This document shows positions 25,275-34,305 of a DNA stretch of 64,000 nt, piece by piece. Location: positions 4,340,001-4,404,000 of the forward strand of contig NZ_CP140152.1 of the NCBI RefSeq assembly GCF_034479515.1, in the 5' to 3' direction. How positions within the stretch are numbered: position 1 is the first letter of the stretch; every line of letters starts with the position of its first letter. Both the position numbers and the translations under genes were made by a program. Origin of the DNA: Duganella zoogloeoides (GTDB lineage: Bacteria; Pseudomonadota; Gammaproteobacteria; Burkholderiales; Burkholderiaceae_D). A model generated the notes under the pieces. That model saw only the letters and a program-made list of their open reading frames with translations, did not search any database and was not told the DNA's origin.

Positions 25275-26039
25275 ATGCCTACCGCAATTATTGCCGATGA
25301 CGAAAGACTGATGCGCGACCAGCTGCGCATGCGCCTGGAACAAGTGTGGCCCGAGCTTGAAATTCTGGGCGAAGCCAAGAACGGCGATGAAGCAATCGAG
25401 CTGGTGGACCAGCTCAAGCCCGACTTTACGTTCCTCGACATCCGCATGCCGGGCAAGACCGGCATGGAAGCGGCCACCGTGATCGGCAACAAGAGTAATA
25501 TCGTCTTCGTTACCGCTTACGACGCCTATGCGGTCGAAGCGTTCGAGCGCGGCGCCATCGATTACGTGCTCAAACCGTCCGAGCCGGAGCGGCTGAAAAT
25601 CACGGTCGATCGCCTCAAGGAACGCCTCAACAAGCCGGTCGCGCCGGACGTGAGCGCCAGCGTGACGGCGCTGCTGTCGCAGCTGACCGAGAAAATTTCC
25701 GCCCCCAAGCCATCGCACCTGCAATGGATACAGGCGAGCATCGGCCAGGACCTGCGCATGATCCCGGTCGAGGAAATCCTGTTTTTCCGTTCCGACGAAA
25801 AATACACGTGCGTGCAGACCGAGCGCTACGAGGCGCTGATCCGCAAGCCGGTGCGCGACCTGGCCGAAGAACTCGACCCCAAGCTGTTCTGGCAAATCCA
25901 CCGCGCCACCCTGGTCAATGTCAACGCCATCGAGGGCGTGACTCGCGACATCCGCGGCCGGCACCTGGTCATGATCAAGGGCCGCTCCGACAAGCTGGAA
26001 GTAAGCCGCAGCTTCCTGCATTTGTTCAAACAGATGTAA
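25275..26039 (+). CDS. LytR/AlgR-type response regulator
   Basis: This 254-residue regulator has an N-terminal receiver (phospho-acceptor D55 in FTFLDIRMPG, lysine in IDYVLKPSEPE) and a C-terminal LytTR DNA-binding domain (about 150-250, with FFRSDEKYTCVQTE and FWQIHRATLVNVNAIEGV). It would be phosphorylated by the kinase just upstream and bind promoter DNA as a dimer. The start has the usual MPTAIIADDERLMRDQL beginning. Target genes cannot be read from the sequence; AlgR-like proteins in pseudomonads control alginate and virulence, which need not apply here. Confidence 0.9.
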   Translation: MPTAIIADDERLMRDQLRMRLEQVWPELEILGEAKNGDEAIELVDQLKPDFTFLDIRMPGKTGMEAATVIGNKSNIVFVTAYDAYAVEAFERGAIDYVLKPSEPERLKITVDRLKERLNKPVAPDVSASVTALLSQLTEKISAPKPSHLQWIQASIGQDLRMIPVEEILFFRSDEKYTCVQTERYEALIRKPVRDLAEELDPKLFWQIHRATLVNVNAIEGVTRDIRGRHLVMIKGRSDKLEVSRSFLHLFKQM

Positions 26040-26048
26040 CCGGCAGAT

Positions 26049-26074
26049 CTCAAGTGCGCAGGCGCGCGCTTGAG
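26049..26074 (+). terminator. Possible terminator hairpin after the LytR-type gene
   Basis: CTCAAGTGCGC and GCGCGCTTGAG pair over 11 positions with one wobble around an AGGC loop, 9 bp after the stop. No T run follows, so it may be a weak or factor-dependent end, or an RNA-stabilising hairpin. Confidence 0.45.
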
Positions 26075-26148
26075 CCGCATCAAGGGGTGGACCCGCACTT
26101 GTCCTAAGGTACAAGATGCAGCCGCCCTTCTCCGGCTGGGGAATTTGC

Positions 26149-27354
26149 ATGAAGCTACCCGGCCACCTCCGTTCCCTGCTCGCCATCACCGCCGCTGCCG
26201 GCGCCGCATGGCTGGCGCAGCCTGTGTTGCGTCCGTTGTTGCGTCCGTTGTTGCGTCCCTTATTGCGTCCATTGCTGCACCCGCTCGGGCACAAGTCATG
26301 GCGCCGCAGCCGGGGCATCATCCAGCACGCCAGCGACGCCATCATCATCACCGACGAGCGCCAGTCCATCCTGCAGGCCAACCCTGCGGCGGCCGCCATG
26401 TTTGGCGTGACTGTCGACGAGATGCAGGGCGCGCCGCTCAACGCGTTCATCCCGCGCGACCAGCGCCTGGGCGCCAACATGGCCACCTCCCATTATTTCG
26501 GCGACACTGGCATCCACCTGCGCATGAAGGGCCGCCGCGCCAGCGATTACGCGGTCACGGGCGTGCGGCGCGACGGCCAGCACTTGCCGCTGGAGGGCTC
26601 GATCTCGTCGCTGTACGAGAGCGGCAAGCCGATCTATACCATCATCCTGCGCGACATTACCGAGCGCAAGCAGGTGCAGGAACAGCTGGCGCAGTCCACC
26701 ACGCAGTTGCGCGAGCTGTCGGCCGCGTTGCAAACCATCCGCGAGGAAGAACGCAAGCACATTGCCCGCGAACTCCACGACGACCTGGGCCAGTTGCTGG
26801 CCACGCTGCGGGTGGACCTGGCACTGCTGCAACGCCAGGTGCGCGAACCGGGGGCGCGCAAGCTGCTCGATGGCATGGATGGCCTGGTGATGGGCTCGAT
26901 CACGTCGCTGCGGCGCATCGCCAGCAACCTGCGGCCGCGCGCGCTCGATGAAGGTGGTCTGTATTTTGCGCTGGAAAGCCTGCGCCAGGAATTCGTGTCC
27001 CACTACGGCATTGCCTGCCGTTTGCATGCGGACGAAGAAGAATTGATACTCGATGATGCCTACAGTACGGCGATTTACCGCATCGTGCAGGAAGCGCTGA
27101 CCAATATTACGCGCCATGCGCAGGCCAGCCGTGTCGATCTGTCATTGCGACGGGTCGACGATCTGCTCGATATTTCCATCCAGGACGATGGCCGCGGCAT
27201 CGCCGCCCAGGACATGGACAAGGCATCGTCCTATGGCCTGATCGGGATGCGCGAGCGGGTATGGGCGCTGCACGGCGATATTTCCATCCTCAGCGACGGC
27301 GGTACGCGGATTATGGTCCGCCTGCCGCTGCCGCCGCGCCCGCCCGCTCCCTAG
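26149..27354 (+). CDS. PAS-containing NarX/DegS-type sensor histidine kinase, orphan
   Basis: This kinase of 401 residues (412 if the ATG at 26116 is used) has an N-terminal hydrophobic stretch, a PAS domain (GIIQHASDAIIITDERQSIL onward), a HisKA_3 dimerisation domain with its phospho-histidine near residue 210 (ARELHDDLGQLLATL) and a HATPase domain (DDGRGIA, YGLIGMRERV). I prefer 26149 because GGGGA precedes it at good spacing, but 26116 also has an AAGG upstream. The N-terminus contains four RPLL units coded by 12-bp repeats. No response regulator is next to it; partners of this class usually have a LuxR-type output. It converges on the porin gene with a 6-bp gap. Confidence 0.82.
   Translation: MKLPGHLRSLLAITAAAGAAWLAQPVLRPLLRPLLRPLLRPLLHPLGHKSWRRSRGIIQHASDAIIITDERQSILQANPAAAAMFGVTVDEMQGAPLNAFIPRDQRLGANMATSHYFGDTGIHLRMKGRRASDYAVTGVRRDGQHLPLEGSISSLYESGKPIYTIILRDITERKQVQEQLAQSTTQLRELSAALQTIREEERKHIARELHDDLGQLLATLRVDLALLQRQVREPGARKLLDGMDGLVMGSITSLRRIASNLRPRALDEGGLYFALESLRQEFVSHYGIACRLHADEEELILDDAYSTAIYRIVQEALTNITRHAQASRVDLSLRRVDDLLDISIQDDGRGIAAQDMDKASSYGLIGMRERVWALHGDISILSDGGTRIMVRLPLPPRPPAP
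26229..26277 (+). repeat. In-frame 12-bp tandem repeat coding Arg-Pro-Leu-Leu
   Basis: Four near-identical 12-bp units (CGTCCGTTGTTG type) encode consecutive RPLL and then HPLG, just after the N-terminal hydrophobic stretch of the PAS-containing kinase. Unit changes would keep the frame. Confidence 0.85.
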
Positions 27355-27360
27355 ACCAGC

Positions 27361-28443
27361 TTAGAACGAGTGGCGAACACCAACGTTGAAGGCCTTGTCA
27401 CCGGTGCCTGGTTCGTTGTTGTTACCAACGGTGTAGCCGGCGCCGTTCTTGTTCTTGATCTTGGCGTAGCTGGCGTAGGCGCCGGTACGCTTGGACAGCG
27501 CGTACAGGTAGCCCACTGCGAACTGGTCGGCATCCTGGTTGAAGGCGGTGCGGTCGTTCTTGCGGGTGTACGACGTCATGATGGTGCCAGCGCCGACCGG
27601 GATTTGCGCGCCGACCAGCATGTCACGGCTTTCCAGGCTGGCGGTTGGCGCCACGCGGTAGCCGAAAGCATTGGCCACTGGCAGCGGCGAGCTGTTCAGG
27701 CCTTTGTTGGCGCCGAAGGCGAAGTAAGCCTTGACCACCTTGAAGTCATAGTTCAGGGCCACCAGGGTGTTCTTGCCGGTGTCACGCTCGGTCACGACAC
27801 CGTTGGCAACGGTGTCGTTGTTGCGATTGTTGTACACCACGCGCACGTTCAATGGACCTTGCGAGAAAGCCATGCCCAGGCCAAACTGGCGCGCGGCTTC
27901 GCTGCTGCCGGCTTGTTCGCCCAGCGCGTACTGGCCGTCGATGGTGAAGCCAGAGAAGGTCGGGGTCGTGTAGATCAGCGAGTTGCTGACGCGGGTCAGG
28001 TTGCCCGAGGTGGGGAACAAGTTCTTGGCGCTACCGGCGTAACCGGCACCGAACGGGTCGGCTACCTGGCTCAACGCGTTGTACAGCATGGTTTGTTGAC
28101 GACCGATGGTCAGGGTGCCGGCATCCTTGCTTTTCAGGCCGACCATGGCGGCGCGGTTGAACAGCGCATTGTTGGAATTGTCCAGGGTACCGTCGTCCAC
28201 TTTCAGGCCGGCTTCCAGCTGGAAGATGGCCGACAGGCCGTTGCCCAGGTCTTCGGTACCACGGAAGCCCAGACGCGACTGGCCGCCAATACCGCTGGTC
28301 ACTTTGGTCACATTGCCGGCTGCACCGCCGCGCTCGGAAACCATACCGACGTCAACCAGGCCGTAGATGGTGACGTTCGATTGCGCTTGGGCCTGGGCTG
28401 CGAAGCCGCCGATGATCATTGCTGCCAGAGTAAGTTTTTTCAC
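27361..28443 (-). CDS. Outer-membrane porin, betaproteobacterial type
   Basis: This 360-residue porin forms a 16-strand trimeric outer-membrane channel for small polar solutes, by family. A signal peptide is evident (KKLTLAAMIIGGFAAQAQA) and is followed by QSNVTIYGLVDVGMV, the usual mature N-terminus of Burkholderiales porins. It ends GVRHSF with the terminal phenylalanine needed for outer-membrane assembly. I chose the GTG at 28443 because it starts the signal peptide; the longer frame to 28566 adds a non-signal stretch. The gene stands alone and converges on the orphan kinase gene. Confidence 0.92.
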   Translation of the reverse strand: MKKLTLAAMIIGGFAAQAQAQSNVTIYGLVDVGMVSERGGAAGNVTKVTSGIGGQSRLGFRGTEDLGNGLSAIFQLEAGLKVDDGTLDNSNNALFNRAAMVGLKSKDAGTLTIGRQQTMLYNALSQVADPFGAGYAGSAKNLFPTSGNLTRVSNSLIYTTPTFSGFTIDGQYALGEQAGSSEAARQFGLGMAFSQGPLNVRVVYNNRNNDTVANGVVTERDTGKNTLVALNYDFKVVKAYFAFGANKGLNSSPLPVANAFGYRVAPTASLESRDMLVGAQIPVGAGTIMTSYTRKNDRTAFNQDADQFAVGYLYALSKRTGAYASYAKIKNKNGAGYTVGNNNEPGTGDKAFNVGVRHSF

Positions 28444-28560
28444 TTGAAGATCTCTACTGAAGGTTGAAAGAGTGCTGCACGATTTGCTTGTACCGGCGGA
28501 ATCATGCCTATCAATTACTTCAACAATGTGACATCGCCAAGCTGTTGTTTTCAAACCACA

Positions 28561-28589
28561 GTGCAAAACAGCCGCACATGGCGGCTGTT
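28561..28589 (-). terminator. Terminator of the methyltransferase gene
   Basis: A perfect 9-bp stem AACAGCCGC/GCGGCTGTT with a 5-base loop, followed on the minus strand by TTTTGCAC. It lies 18 bp beyond the stop codon at 28607. Confidence 0.85.
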
Positions 28590-28606
28590 CTTGAAGGCAA
28601 TAACGC

Positions 28607-29260
28607 TTACTTCAGGCGGCAGGACAGCAGGTAGTAATACTCGAGCCGCTCGATGCGGATCTGCTTGGTGGACGCGGCAAAGCGCTTGCGCAGCGTGCTG
28701 TCGGTCAGGTAATTCTTCATGATTTCGTAGCGCTGGCCATCATCGGCAGTCAGGATCTGGTGGGTATTGCCTTCCATATCGGTGCGGGCAAACACCATCG
28801 AATTGCCATCGACATAGGTTTCGTCCAGCAATACAAGCAACACGTCCTTGCCCAGCTTGGCGCGCAGCTCTTTCAGGTATTTCTCCTGATCTTCGCGGCG
28901 CACGTGCGACCACAGGCCGGCTGCGAACACGGCAGTGTATTTGCCTTCCAGTCCGTCGGGCAGGTTAAACGCGTCCATGATGCCGAAGGTAACCACGTCC
29001 TCGTCGAGGCCACGGGTTTCGGCCAGGGCTATCATTTCCGGCAACAGGTCGGTGGCGTGGACCGACTCGGCGGTTTCCGCGATCAGGTCGGTCCAGTACG
29101 CGGTGCCGCAGGCCAGTTCCAGCACCTTGTGGCCTTCGAACATCTCGGCGACCATTTCCTGCAGGTCGTCGAGGTCGTCGAAGCGCTCTTCCTGGGCATA
29201 GACCTGGTCGTAATTGTCGGCGTTAACGGCATAAAATTGTGCCAACTGATTGGTAATCAT
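28607..29260 (-). CDS. Class I SAM-dependent methyltransferase
   Basis: This 217-residue protein has the Rossmann methyltransferase fold: motif I VLELACGTAYWTDLIAE near residue 46, a following acidic motif VHATDLLPEMI, and DAFNLP further on. The substrate is not recognised. It lies 17 bp downstream of the CysB-type regulator gene on the same strand, so the two may be co-transcribed and it could have a role in sulfur metabolism; this is inference only. Confidence 0.75.
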   Translation of the reverse strand: MITNQLAQFYAVNADNYDQVYAQEERFDDLDDLQEMVAEMFEGHKVLELACGTAYWTDLIAETAESVHATDLLPEMIALAETRGLDEDVVTFGIMDAFNLPDGLEGKYTAVFAAGLWSHVRREDQEKYLKELRAKLGKDVLLVLLDETYVDGNSMVFARTDMEGNTHQILTADDGQRYEIMKNYLTDSTLRKRFAASTKQIRIERLEYYYLLSCRLK

Positions 29261-29277
29261 GGGAGTGCTTTCTCGTT

Positions 29278-30219
29278 TTACAGTTCGTAGTGCTCTTTAT
29301 CGCCACTCATGGCTTGCTCCACCAGCTTGCGGTTGAGCGTGGGCGCCAGCAGTTCGATAAAGGTGTATATATAGCTGCGCAGGTAGGCGCCCTGCTTGAC
29401 GGCCACGCGCGAAACGTTCATGCCAAACAGGTGTCCTACGGGAATCGCGCGCAGATTCTTGTCGCGCTCGGCGTCGAAGGCCATGCCCGCGATGATGCCG
29501 ATGCCCATGCCCAACTCCACATAGGTCTTGATGACGTCGGCGTCTATCGCCTCGAGCAACACGTCGAGCTTCAGGCCCCGCAGCGCAAACGCGTGATCGA
29601 TCTTGCTGCGGCCGGCAAAGGCGCCATCATAGGTGATGATCGGGTACGCTGCAATTTCTTCCAGCGTGACTTCCTTGTAACGCAACAGCGGATGGTCGGG
29701 CGCGACCACCAGCACATGCTCCCATTGATAACATGGCAATGTGATCAAGCCGTTAATACCGGCGATCGATTCGGTGGCAATCGCCAGGTCGGCCTGGTCG
29801 CGCTGGACCATCTCGGCGATCTGCTGCGGATTGCCTTGCAGTAAAGACAACCTCACCTTGGGGAACTTGACCATGAAGGCCTGCACCACCTTCGGCAAGG
29901 TGTAGCGAGCCTGGGTATGGGTAGTGGCGATGGTGAAGCTGCCGCTGTCCTGGGCCGCGTACTCCTTGCCGATGCGCTTGAGACTGTCGATTTCCTGCAT
30001 AATCAGTTCCACCGACGACAGCACCAGCCGTCCCGGCTCGGTCAAACCACGGATGCGCTTGCCATGCCGGGTAAAAATGTCCACTCCCAACTCTTCTTCG
30101 AGCTCGATAATCGCCTTGGACACGCCGGGCTGCGAGGTAAACAGCGCCTTGGCGGCGTCGGTCAGGTTGTAGTTCTGGCGTACAGCTTCGCGCACGAAGC
30201 GCAGTTGGTGAAGGTTCAT
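29278..30219 (-). CDS. cysB: CysB-type LysR-family regulator
   Basis: This 313-residue LysR regulator has the N-terminal winged helix-turn-helix of the CysB/Cbl subgroup (MNLHQLRFVREAVRQNYNLT, then TSQPGVSKAI) and the CysB-type effector domain (TTHTQARYTLP, which binds sulfate or acetylserine-like ligands in relatives). It is divergent from the sulfate assimilation operon with a 143-bp shared upstream region, the classic place for a LysR activator. CysB and the paralog Cbl cannot be separated with certainty by sequence alone, but position favours a CysB role. Confidence 0.88.
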   Translation of the reverse strand: MNLHQLRFVREAVRQNYNLTDAAKALFTSQPGVSKAIIELEEELGVDIFTRHGKRIRGLTEPGRLVLSSVELIMQEIDSLKRIGKEYAAQDSGSFTIATTHTQARYTLPKVVQAFMVKFPKVRLSLLQGNPQQIAEMVQRDQADLAIATESIAGINGLITLPCYQWEHVLVVAPDHPLLRYKEVTLEEIAAYPIITYDGAFAGRSKIDHAFALRGLKLDVLLEAIDADVIKTYVELGMGIGIIAGMAFDAERDKNLRAIPVGHLFGMNVSRVAVKQGAYLRSYIYTFIELLAPTLNRKLVEQAMSGDKEHYEL

Positions 30220-30246
30220 CTCGACCGATCTTTAATTAACGTTCAT

Positions 30247-30271
30247 GCTTATACTCAATCCTTATATAAGC
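30247..30271. promoter_or_regulatory. Candidate CysB operator between the divergent genes
   Basis: GCTTATA (30247-30253) and TATAAGC (30265-30271) form a perfect inverted repeat with an 11-base gap, an arrangement typical of LysR-type sites. It lies close to the regulator's start and about 90 bp before cysI, so it could serve regulation of either gene. Confidence 0.4.
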
Positions 30272-30362
30272 AAATAAAGACTAAGTCGTTTGGAATAAAG
30301 CTGAAGTTTATTACTATTGCAGCTACTTTGGGGATTCTAGTAAGCGACCAACCAGGAAGAAT

Positions 30363-32057
30363 ATGTATCAATACGACCAATACGACCATCTTATCGTGCG
30401 CGAACGCATTGCACAGTACCGCGACCAGGTACGTCGCCGCCTCGCCGATGAGCTGACCGAAGCCGAGTTCGTGCCGCTGCGCCTGCAAAACGGCTTGTAC
30501 ATGCAACGCCACGCCTACATGCTGCGCATCGCCGTGCCGTACGGCCTGCTGGCGTCGAAGCAGATGCGCATGTTCGCCCATATCGCCCGCAAGTACGACC
30601 GCGGCTATGGCCACTTCACCACGCGCCAGAACATCCAGTTCAACTGGGTGGAGCTCGAACAGACCCCGGACATCCTGACCGACCTGGCTTCGGTGGAAAT
30701 GCACGCCATCCAGACCTCGGGCAACTGCATCCGCAACACCACGTCCGACCCGTACGCCGGCGTGGCCGCCGACGAGATCATCGATCCGCGTCCGTACGCC
30801 GAGGTGCTGCGCCAGTGGTCCACCTTCCACCCCGAGTTCATCGCCTTGCCGCGCAAGTTCAAGGTCGCCATCAACGGCGCCGTTGAAGACCGCGCCGCGA
30901 TTGCCATCCATGACATCGGCCTGACCGTGGTGCGCAACGACGCCGGCGAGATCGGCTTCAAGTTCATGGCCGGCGGCGGCATGGGCCGCACGCCGATCAT
31001 CGGCAGCGTGATCCGCGACTTCCTGCCATGGCAGCACCTGCTCACCTACACCGAAGCCGTGATGCGCGTGTACAACCAGTACGGCCGCCGCGACAACAAG
31101 TACAAGGCCCGCATCAAGATCCTGCTCAAAGCCATCGGCGCCGAAGAATTCGCACGCCAGGTCGAAGAAGAATGGGCCGATCTCAAGGACGGTCCCGAGA
31201 CGCTGACTTTGGCAGAAATGCAGCGCATTATCGACTACTTCCAGCCGCCGGCGTATAAACAGCTCGACGACAGCGATGTCGTGGCCGCGCAAGCCGGTAA
31301 CAAGGCGTTCGCCAACTGGGTCGCGCGCAACGTCAAGCCGCACAAGCAGCCCGGTTACGCGGCCGTGGTGCTGTCGCTGAAAAAACCTGGCGTGCCGCCG
31401 GGCGACGCCACCGCCGAGCAAATGGACTTCATGGCCGACCTGGCCGACCGCTACAGCTTCGGCGAACTGCGCGTGACCCACGAGCAGAACGTGGTGCTGG
31501 CCGATGTCGAACAGTCGCAATTGTACGCGCTGTGGCAGGAGGCCAAGGCGCACCAGCTGGCCACGCCGAATATCGGCCTGCTGACCGATATCATCTGCTG
31601 CCCGGGCGGCGACTTCTGCTCGCTGGCCAATGCCAAGTCGATCCCGATCGCCGCGTCGATCACCGAACGCTTCGAGAACATCGATTACCAGCACGATATC
31701 GGCGAGATCGAACTCAATATCTCGGGCTGCATCAACGCCTGCGGCCACCACCACGTCGGTTCGATCGGCGTGCTCGGTGTGGACAAGGACGGCAGCGAGT
31801 GGTACCAGGTCTCGATCGGCGGCGCGCAGGGCAACAACGCCGCCATCGGCAAGATCATCGGACCGTCGTTCTCCGCGCAGCAGATGCCGGAAGTGATCGA
31901 CCGCCTGCTGCAGGTGTACCTGCGCGAGCGCTTCGAGGACGAGACTTTTGCCCAATGCGCACAGCGCCTGGGCGTGGCACCGTTCAAGCAATTTGTGTAC
32001 GCCACGCCGATCGCCGAAAAAGGTGGTCGCCTGGTAGGAGAGGATGAATATGTCTGA
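30363..32057 (+). CDS. cysI: Sulfite reductase hemoprotein (siroheme/4Fe-4S)
   Basis: This 564-residue enzyme of the nitrite/sulfite reductase family reduces sulfite to sulfide with six electrons. Two ferredoxin-like halves alternate with two siroheme domains. The cluster and siroheme ligands are visible as CPGGDFC (about 412-418) and CINACGHH (about 456-460), a C-x5-C and C-x3-C pattern. A good ribosome site (AGGAAGA) precedes the ATG. It leads an operon with DUF934, cysH, cysD and cysN. No cysJ flavoprotein is present, so the electron donor is encoded elsewhere, possibly ferredoxin. A nitrite reductase role is unlikely in this context. Confidence 0.9.
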   Translation: MYQYDQYDHLIVRERIAQYRDQVRRRLADELTEAEFVPLRLQNGLYMQRHAYMLRIAVPYGLLASKQMRMFAHIARKYDRGYGHFTTRQNIQFNWVELEQTPDILTDLASVEMHAIQTSGNCIRNTTSDPYAGVAADEIIDPRPYAEVLRQWSTFHPEFIALPRKFKVAINGAVEDRAAIAIHDIGLTVVRNDAGEIGFKFMAGGGMGRTPIIGSVIRDFLPWQHLLTYTEAVMRVYNQYGRRDNKYKARIKILLKAIGAEEFARQVEEEWADLKDGPETLTLAEMQRIIDYFQPPAYKQLDDSDVVAAQAGNKAFANWVARNVKPHKQPGYAAVVLSLKKPGVPPGDATAEQMDFMADLADRYSFGELRVTHEQNVVLADVEQSQLYALWQEAKAHQLATPNIGLLTDIICCPGGDFCSLANAKSIPIAASITERFENIDYQHDIGEIELNISGCINACGHHHVGSIGVLGVDKDGSEWYQVSIGGAQGNNAAIGKIIGPSFSAQQMPEVIDRLLQVYLRERFEDETFAQCAQRLGVAPFKQFVYATPIAEKGGRLVGEDEYV

Positions 32058-32613
32058 CGCTGTTAAAAATCTGATCATCAAGGGCCGCGAAGTGGTCGAA
32101 GACGGCTGGCAGGTCCTGCGCCTGGCCGAACCGGTGGAAGGCGCGCCGGCCATCGACCCGGCCACCGTCAGTGTCCCGGCAGGCCACATCATCGTGCCGC
32201 AGGCTGTATGGCTGGTGCAGCGCGAACTGCTGGCCGCGCGCGCCGCCGCTGGCGAGATCGGCGTCTGGATCGCCAGCGACGAACGTCCCGAAGCGCTCAA
32301 GGACGACCTGTCGCAGTTCGCCCTGGTGGCCGTGGACTTCCCCAAGTTTACTGATGGCCGTGGCTACTCGATCGCCTACAACCTGCGCTTGCGCCTGGGC
32401 TGGACCGGTGAGCTGCGCGCGATTGGCGACGTGCTGCGCGACCAGTTGTTCCAGATGAGCCGCGTGGGCTTTGACGCCTACGTGGTGCGCGCCGACCGCG
32501 ACGTGCACGACGCGCTCAAGGGCCTGTCCGATTTCTCCGAGACGTACCAGGCGTCCGTGGACCAGAAAGTACCGCTGTTCCGCCGCCACGCGCGCCTGGC
32601 CGCCGGCGCTTGA
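32050..32613 (+). CDS. DUF934 protein of the sulfite reductase operon
   Basis: This 187-residue protein is of the DUF934 family, which regularly follows cysI in proteobacteria and is thought to aid sulfite reduction; its biochemical role is not known to me. The C-terminal half carries the conserved FPKFTDGRGYSIAYNLR and GELRAIGDVLRDQLFQM segments. Two in-frame starts exist, at 32044 and 32050. I chose 32050 because GGAGAGG sits at suitable distance. It overlaps the end of cysI by 8 bp, which suggests translational coupling. Confidence 0.85.
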   Translation: MSDAVKNLIIKGREVVEDGWQVLRLAEPVEGAPAIDPATVSVPAGHIIVPQAVWLVQRELLAARAAAGEIGVWIASDERPEALKDDLSQFALVAVDFPKFTDGRGYSIAYNLRLRLGWTGELRAIGDVLRDQLFQMSRVGFDAYVVRADRDVHDALKGLSDFSETYQASVDQKVPLFRRHARLAAGA

Positions 32614-32624
32614 TCGGAACCGCC

Positions 32625-33344
32625 ATGAGTGATCTGAGCAAGCTGATTGCCGACAGCAGCGCCACGCTGTCGCGCATCGCCAGCGATTTTTCCCCGGCCG
32701 TTTTTGCTTCGAGCCTGGCCGCCGAAGACATGGTGCTGACCGACCTGATACTGAAATCGAAACTCGATATCGGCATCTTCTCGCTTGAAACCGGGCGCCT
32801 GCATCCCGAAACGCTGGACATGCTGGACAAGGTCAAGGACCGGTACGACGGTTACGAGATCGCGCTGTACAAGCCGCAGCCCGCAGCGGTCGATGCCTAC
32901 GTGGCGCAGAACGGCCTGAACGCCTTCTACGACAGTGTAGAGATGCGCCGCGAGTGCTGCCGTATTCGCAAGGTCGAACCGCTGGGCCGCGCCCTGGCCG
33001 GCAACAAGGCCTGGGTAACGGGACAACGCCGCGCGCAATCAACCACCCGCGCCGAGCTGCACGTGCAGGAAGACGATGCGGCGCATGGCATGGTCAAGTT
33101 CAATCCGCTGGCCGACTGGTCGGAGGAAGACGTGTGGAATTACATCCGCGCCAACGACGTGCCGTACAACGCGCTGCACGACCAGGGCTTTCCATCGATC
33201 GGCTGCGCACCGTGCACGCGCGCCGTGCAGCCAGGCGAGGATGTGCGCGCCGGCCGCTGGTGGTGGGAAAACCCGGACTCGAAGGAGTGCGGACTGCACA
33301 TGGTGGACGGCAAACTGATACGCATTAAATCCGTGGCTGCCTGA
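32625..33344 (+). CDS. cysH: Adenylyl-sulfate (APS) reductase, CysH family
   Basis: This 239-residue reductase converts activated sulfate to sulfite using thioredoxin. The catalytic cysteine C222 is in ECGLH near the C-terminus. A Cys-Cys pair (C111-C112, ECCRIRK) and a CxxC pair (C194, C197 in GCAPC) are the four ligands of the [4Fe-4S] cluster found in APS reductases and absent from E. coli-type PAPS reductases. That fits the lack of an APS kinase gene (cysC) here. The ATG at 32625 is chosen; the frame can extend to a TTG at 32610 without support. Gaps to neighbours are short. Confidence 0.92.
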   Translation: MSDLSKLIADSSATLSRIASDFSPAVFASSLAAEDMVLTDLILKSKLDIGIFSLETGRLHPETLDMLDKVKDRYDGYEIALYKPQPAAVDAYVAQNGLNAFYDSVEMRRECCRIRKVEPLGRALAGNKAWVTGQRRAQSTTRAELHVQEDDAAHGMVKFNPLADWSEEDVWNYIRANDVPYNALHDQGFPSIGCAPCTRAVQPGEDVRAGRWWWENPDSKECGLHMVDGKLIRIKSVAA

Positions 33345-33372
33345 GTTTCGGCCGCCGAACAAGAAAGAACTT

Positions 33373-34305
33373 ATGAACGCATTAGCTGAAAACCACGCCG
33401 TGCACGTCAATGCGCGCCACCTCGACGCCCTGGAATCGGAAGCGATCCACATCATGCGCGAAGTAGCGGCCGAGTGCTCCAACCCTGCCCTGTTGTTCTC
33501 GGGTGGTAAAGACTCGGTGGTCCTGCTGCGCATCGCAGAAAAGGCTTTCCGCCCTGGCAAATTCCCGTTCCCGCTGGTGCATGTCGATACCGGCCATAAC
33601 TTCCCGGAAGTGATCACCTTCCGCGACAAGCGCGTGGCCGAACTGGGCGAGCGCCTGATCGTCGGCTCGGTCGAAGAGTCGATCAGGAAGGGCACGGTGC
33701 GCCTGCGTAACCCGGCCACCGACTCGCGTAATGCCGCGCAAGCGGTCACGCTGCTGGAAACCATCGCCGAACACGGTTTCGACGCCTGCATCGGCGGCGC
33801 CCGCCGCGATGAAGAAAAGGCCCGCGCCAAGGAACGCATCTTTTCGTTCCGCGACGAATTCGGCCAGTGGGACCCGAAATCGCAGCGCCCCGAATTGTGG
33901 GACCTGTATAACACCCGCGTGCATCCGGGCGAGAACATGCGCGTGTTCCCGATCTCGAACTGGACCGAGCTCGATGTGTGGCAATACATCGCCCGCGAAC
34001 AGCTGGAACTGCCGCCGATCTACTTCGCCCACGAGCGCCAGGTCATTCCGCGCAACGGTCTCTTGGTGCCGCTGACCGACCTGACGCCGCCGCGCGAAGG
34101 CGAAACCGTGGAAACGCAGGTGGTGCGCTTCCGCACCGTGGGCGATATCTCGTGCACCTGCCCGGTATCGTCGGACGCCTCGACGGTGGACGCCATCATC
34201 GCCGAGACGGCAGTGACGCAAGTAACCGAGCGCGGCGCCACCCGCATGGACGACCAGACTTCCGAAGCATCGATGGAAAAACGTAAAAAAGCAGGATACT
34301 TCTGA
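33373..34305 (+). CDS. cysD: Sulfate adenylyltransferase small subunit CysD
   Basis: This 310-residue ATP-pyrophosphatase makes adenylyl-sulfate (APS) from ATP and sulfate, driven by GTP hydrolysis in its partner CysN. The PP-loop SGGKDSVVLLRIAEKAF is near residue 45, and IGGARRDEEKARAKERIFSF and SNWTELDVWQYI are typical. The stop overlaps the cysN start (TGATG), as is usual for this stoichiometric pair. Confidence 0.96.
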   Translation: MNALAENHAVHVNARHLDALESEAIHIMREVAAECSNPALLFSGGKDSVVLLRIAEKAFRPGKFPFPLVHVDTGHNFPEVITFRDKRVAELGERLIVGSVEESIRKGTVRLRNPATDSRNAAQAVTLLETIAEHGFDACIGGARRDEEKARAKERIFSFRDEFGQWDPKSQRPELWDLYNTRVHPGENMRVFPISNWTELDVWQYIAREQLELPPIYFAHERQVIPRNGLLVPLTDLTPPREGETVETQVVRFRTVGDISCTCPVSSDASTVDAIIAETAVTQVTERGATRMDDQTSEASMEKRKKAGYF

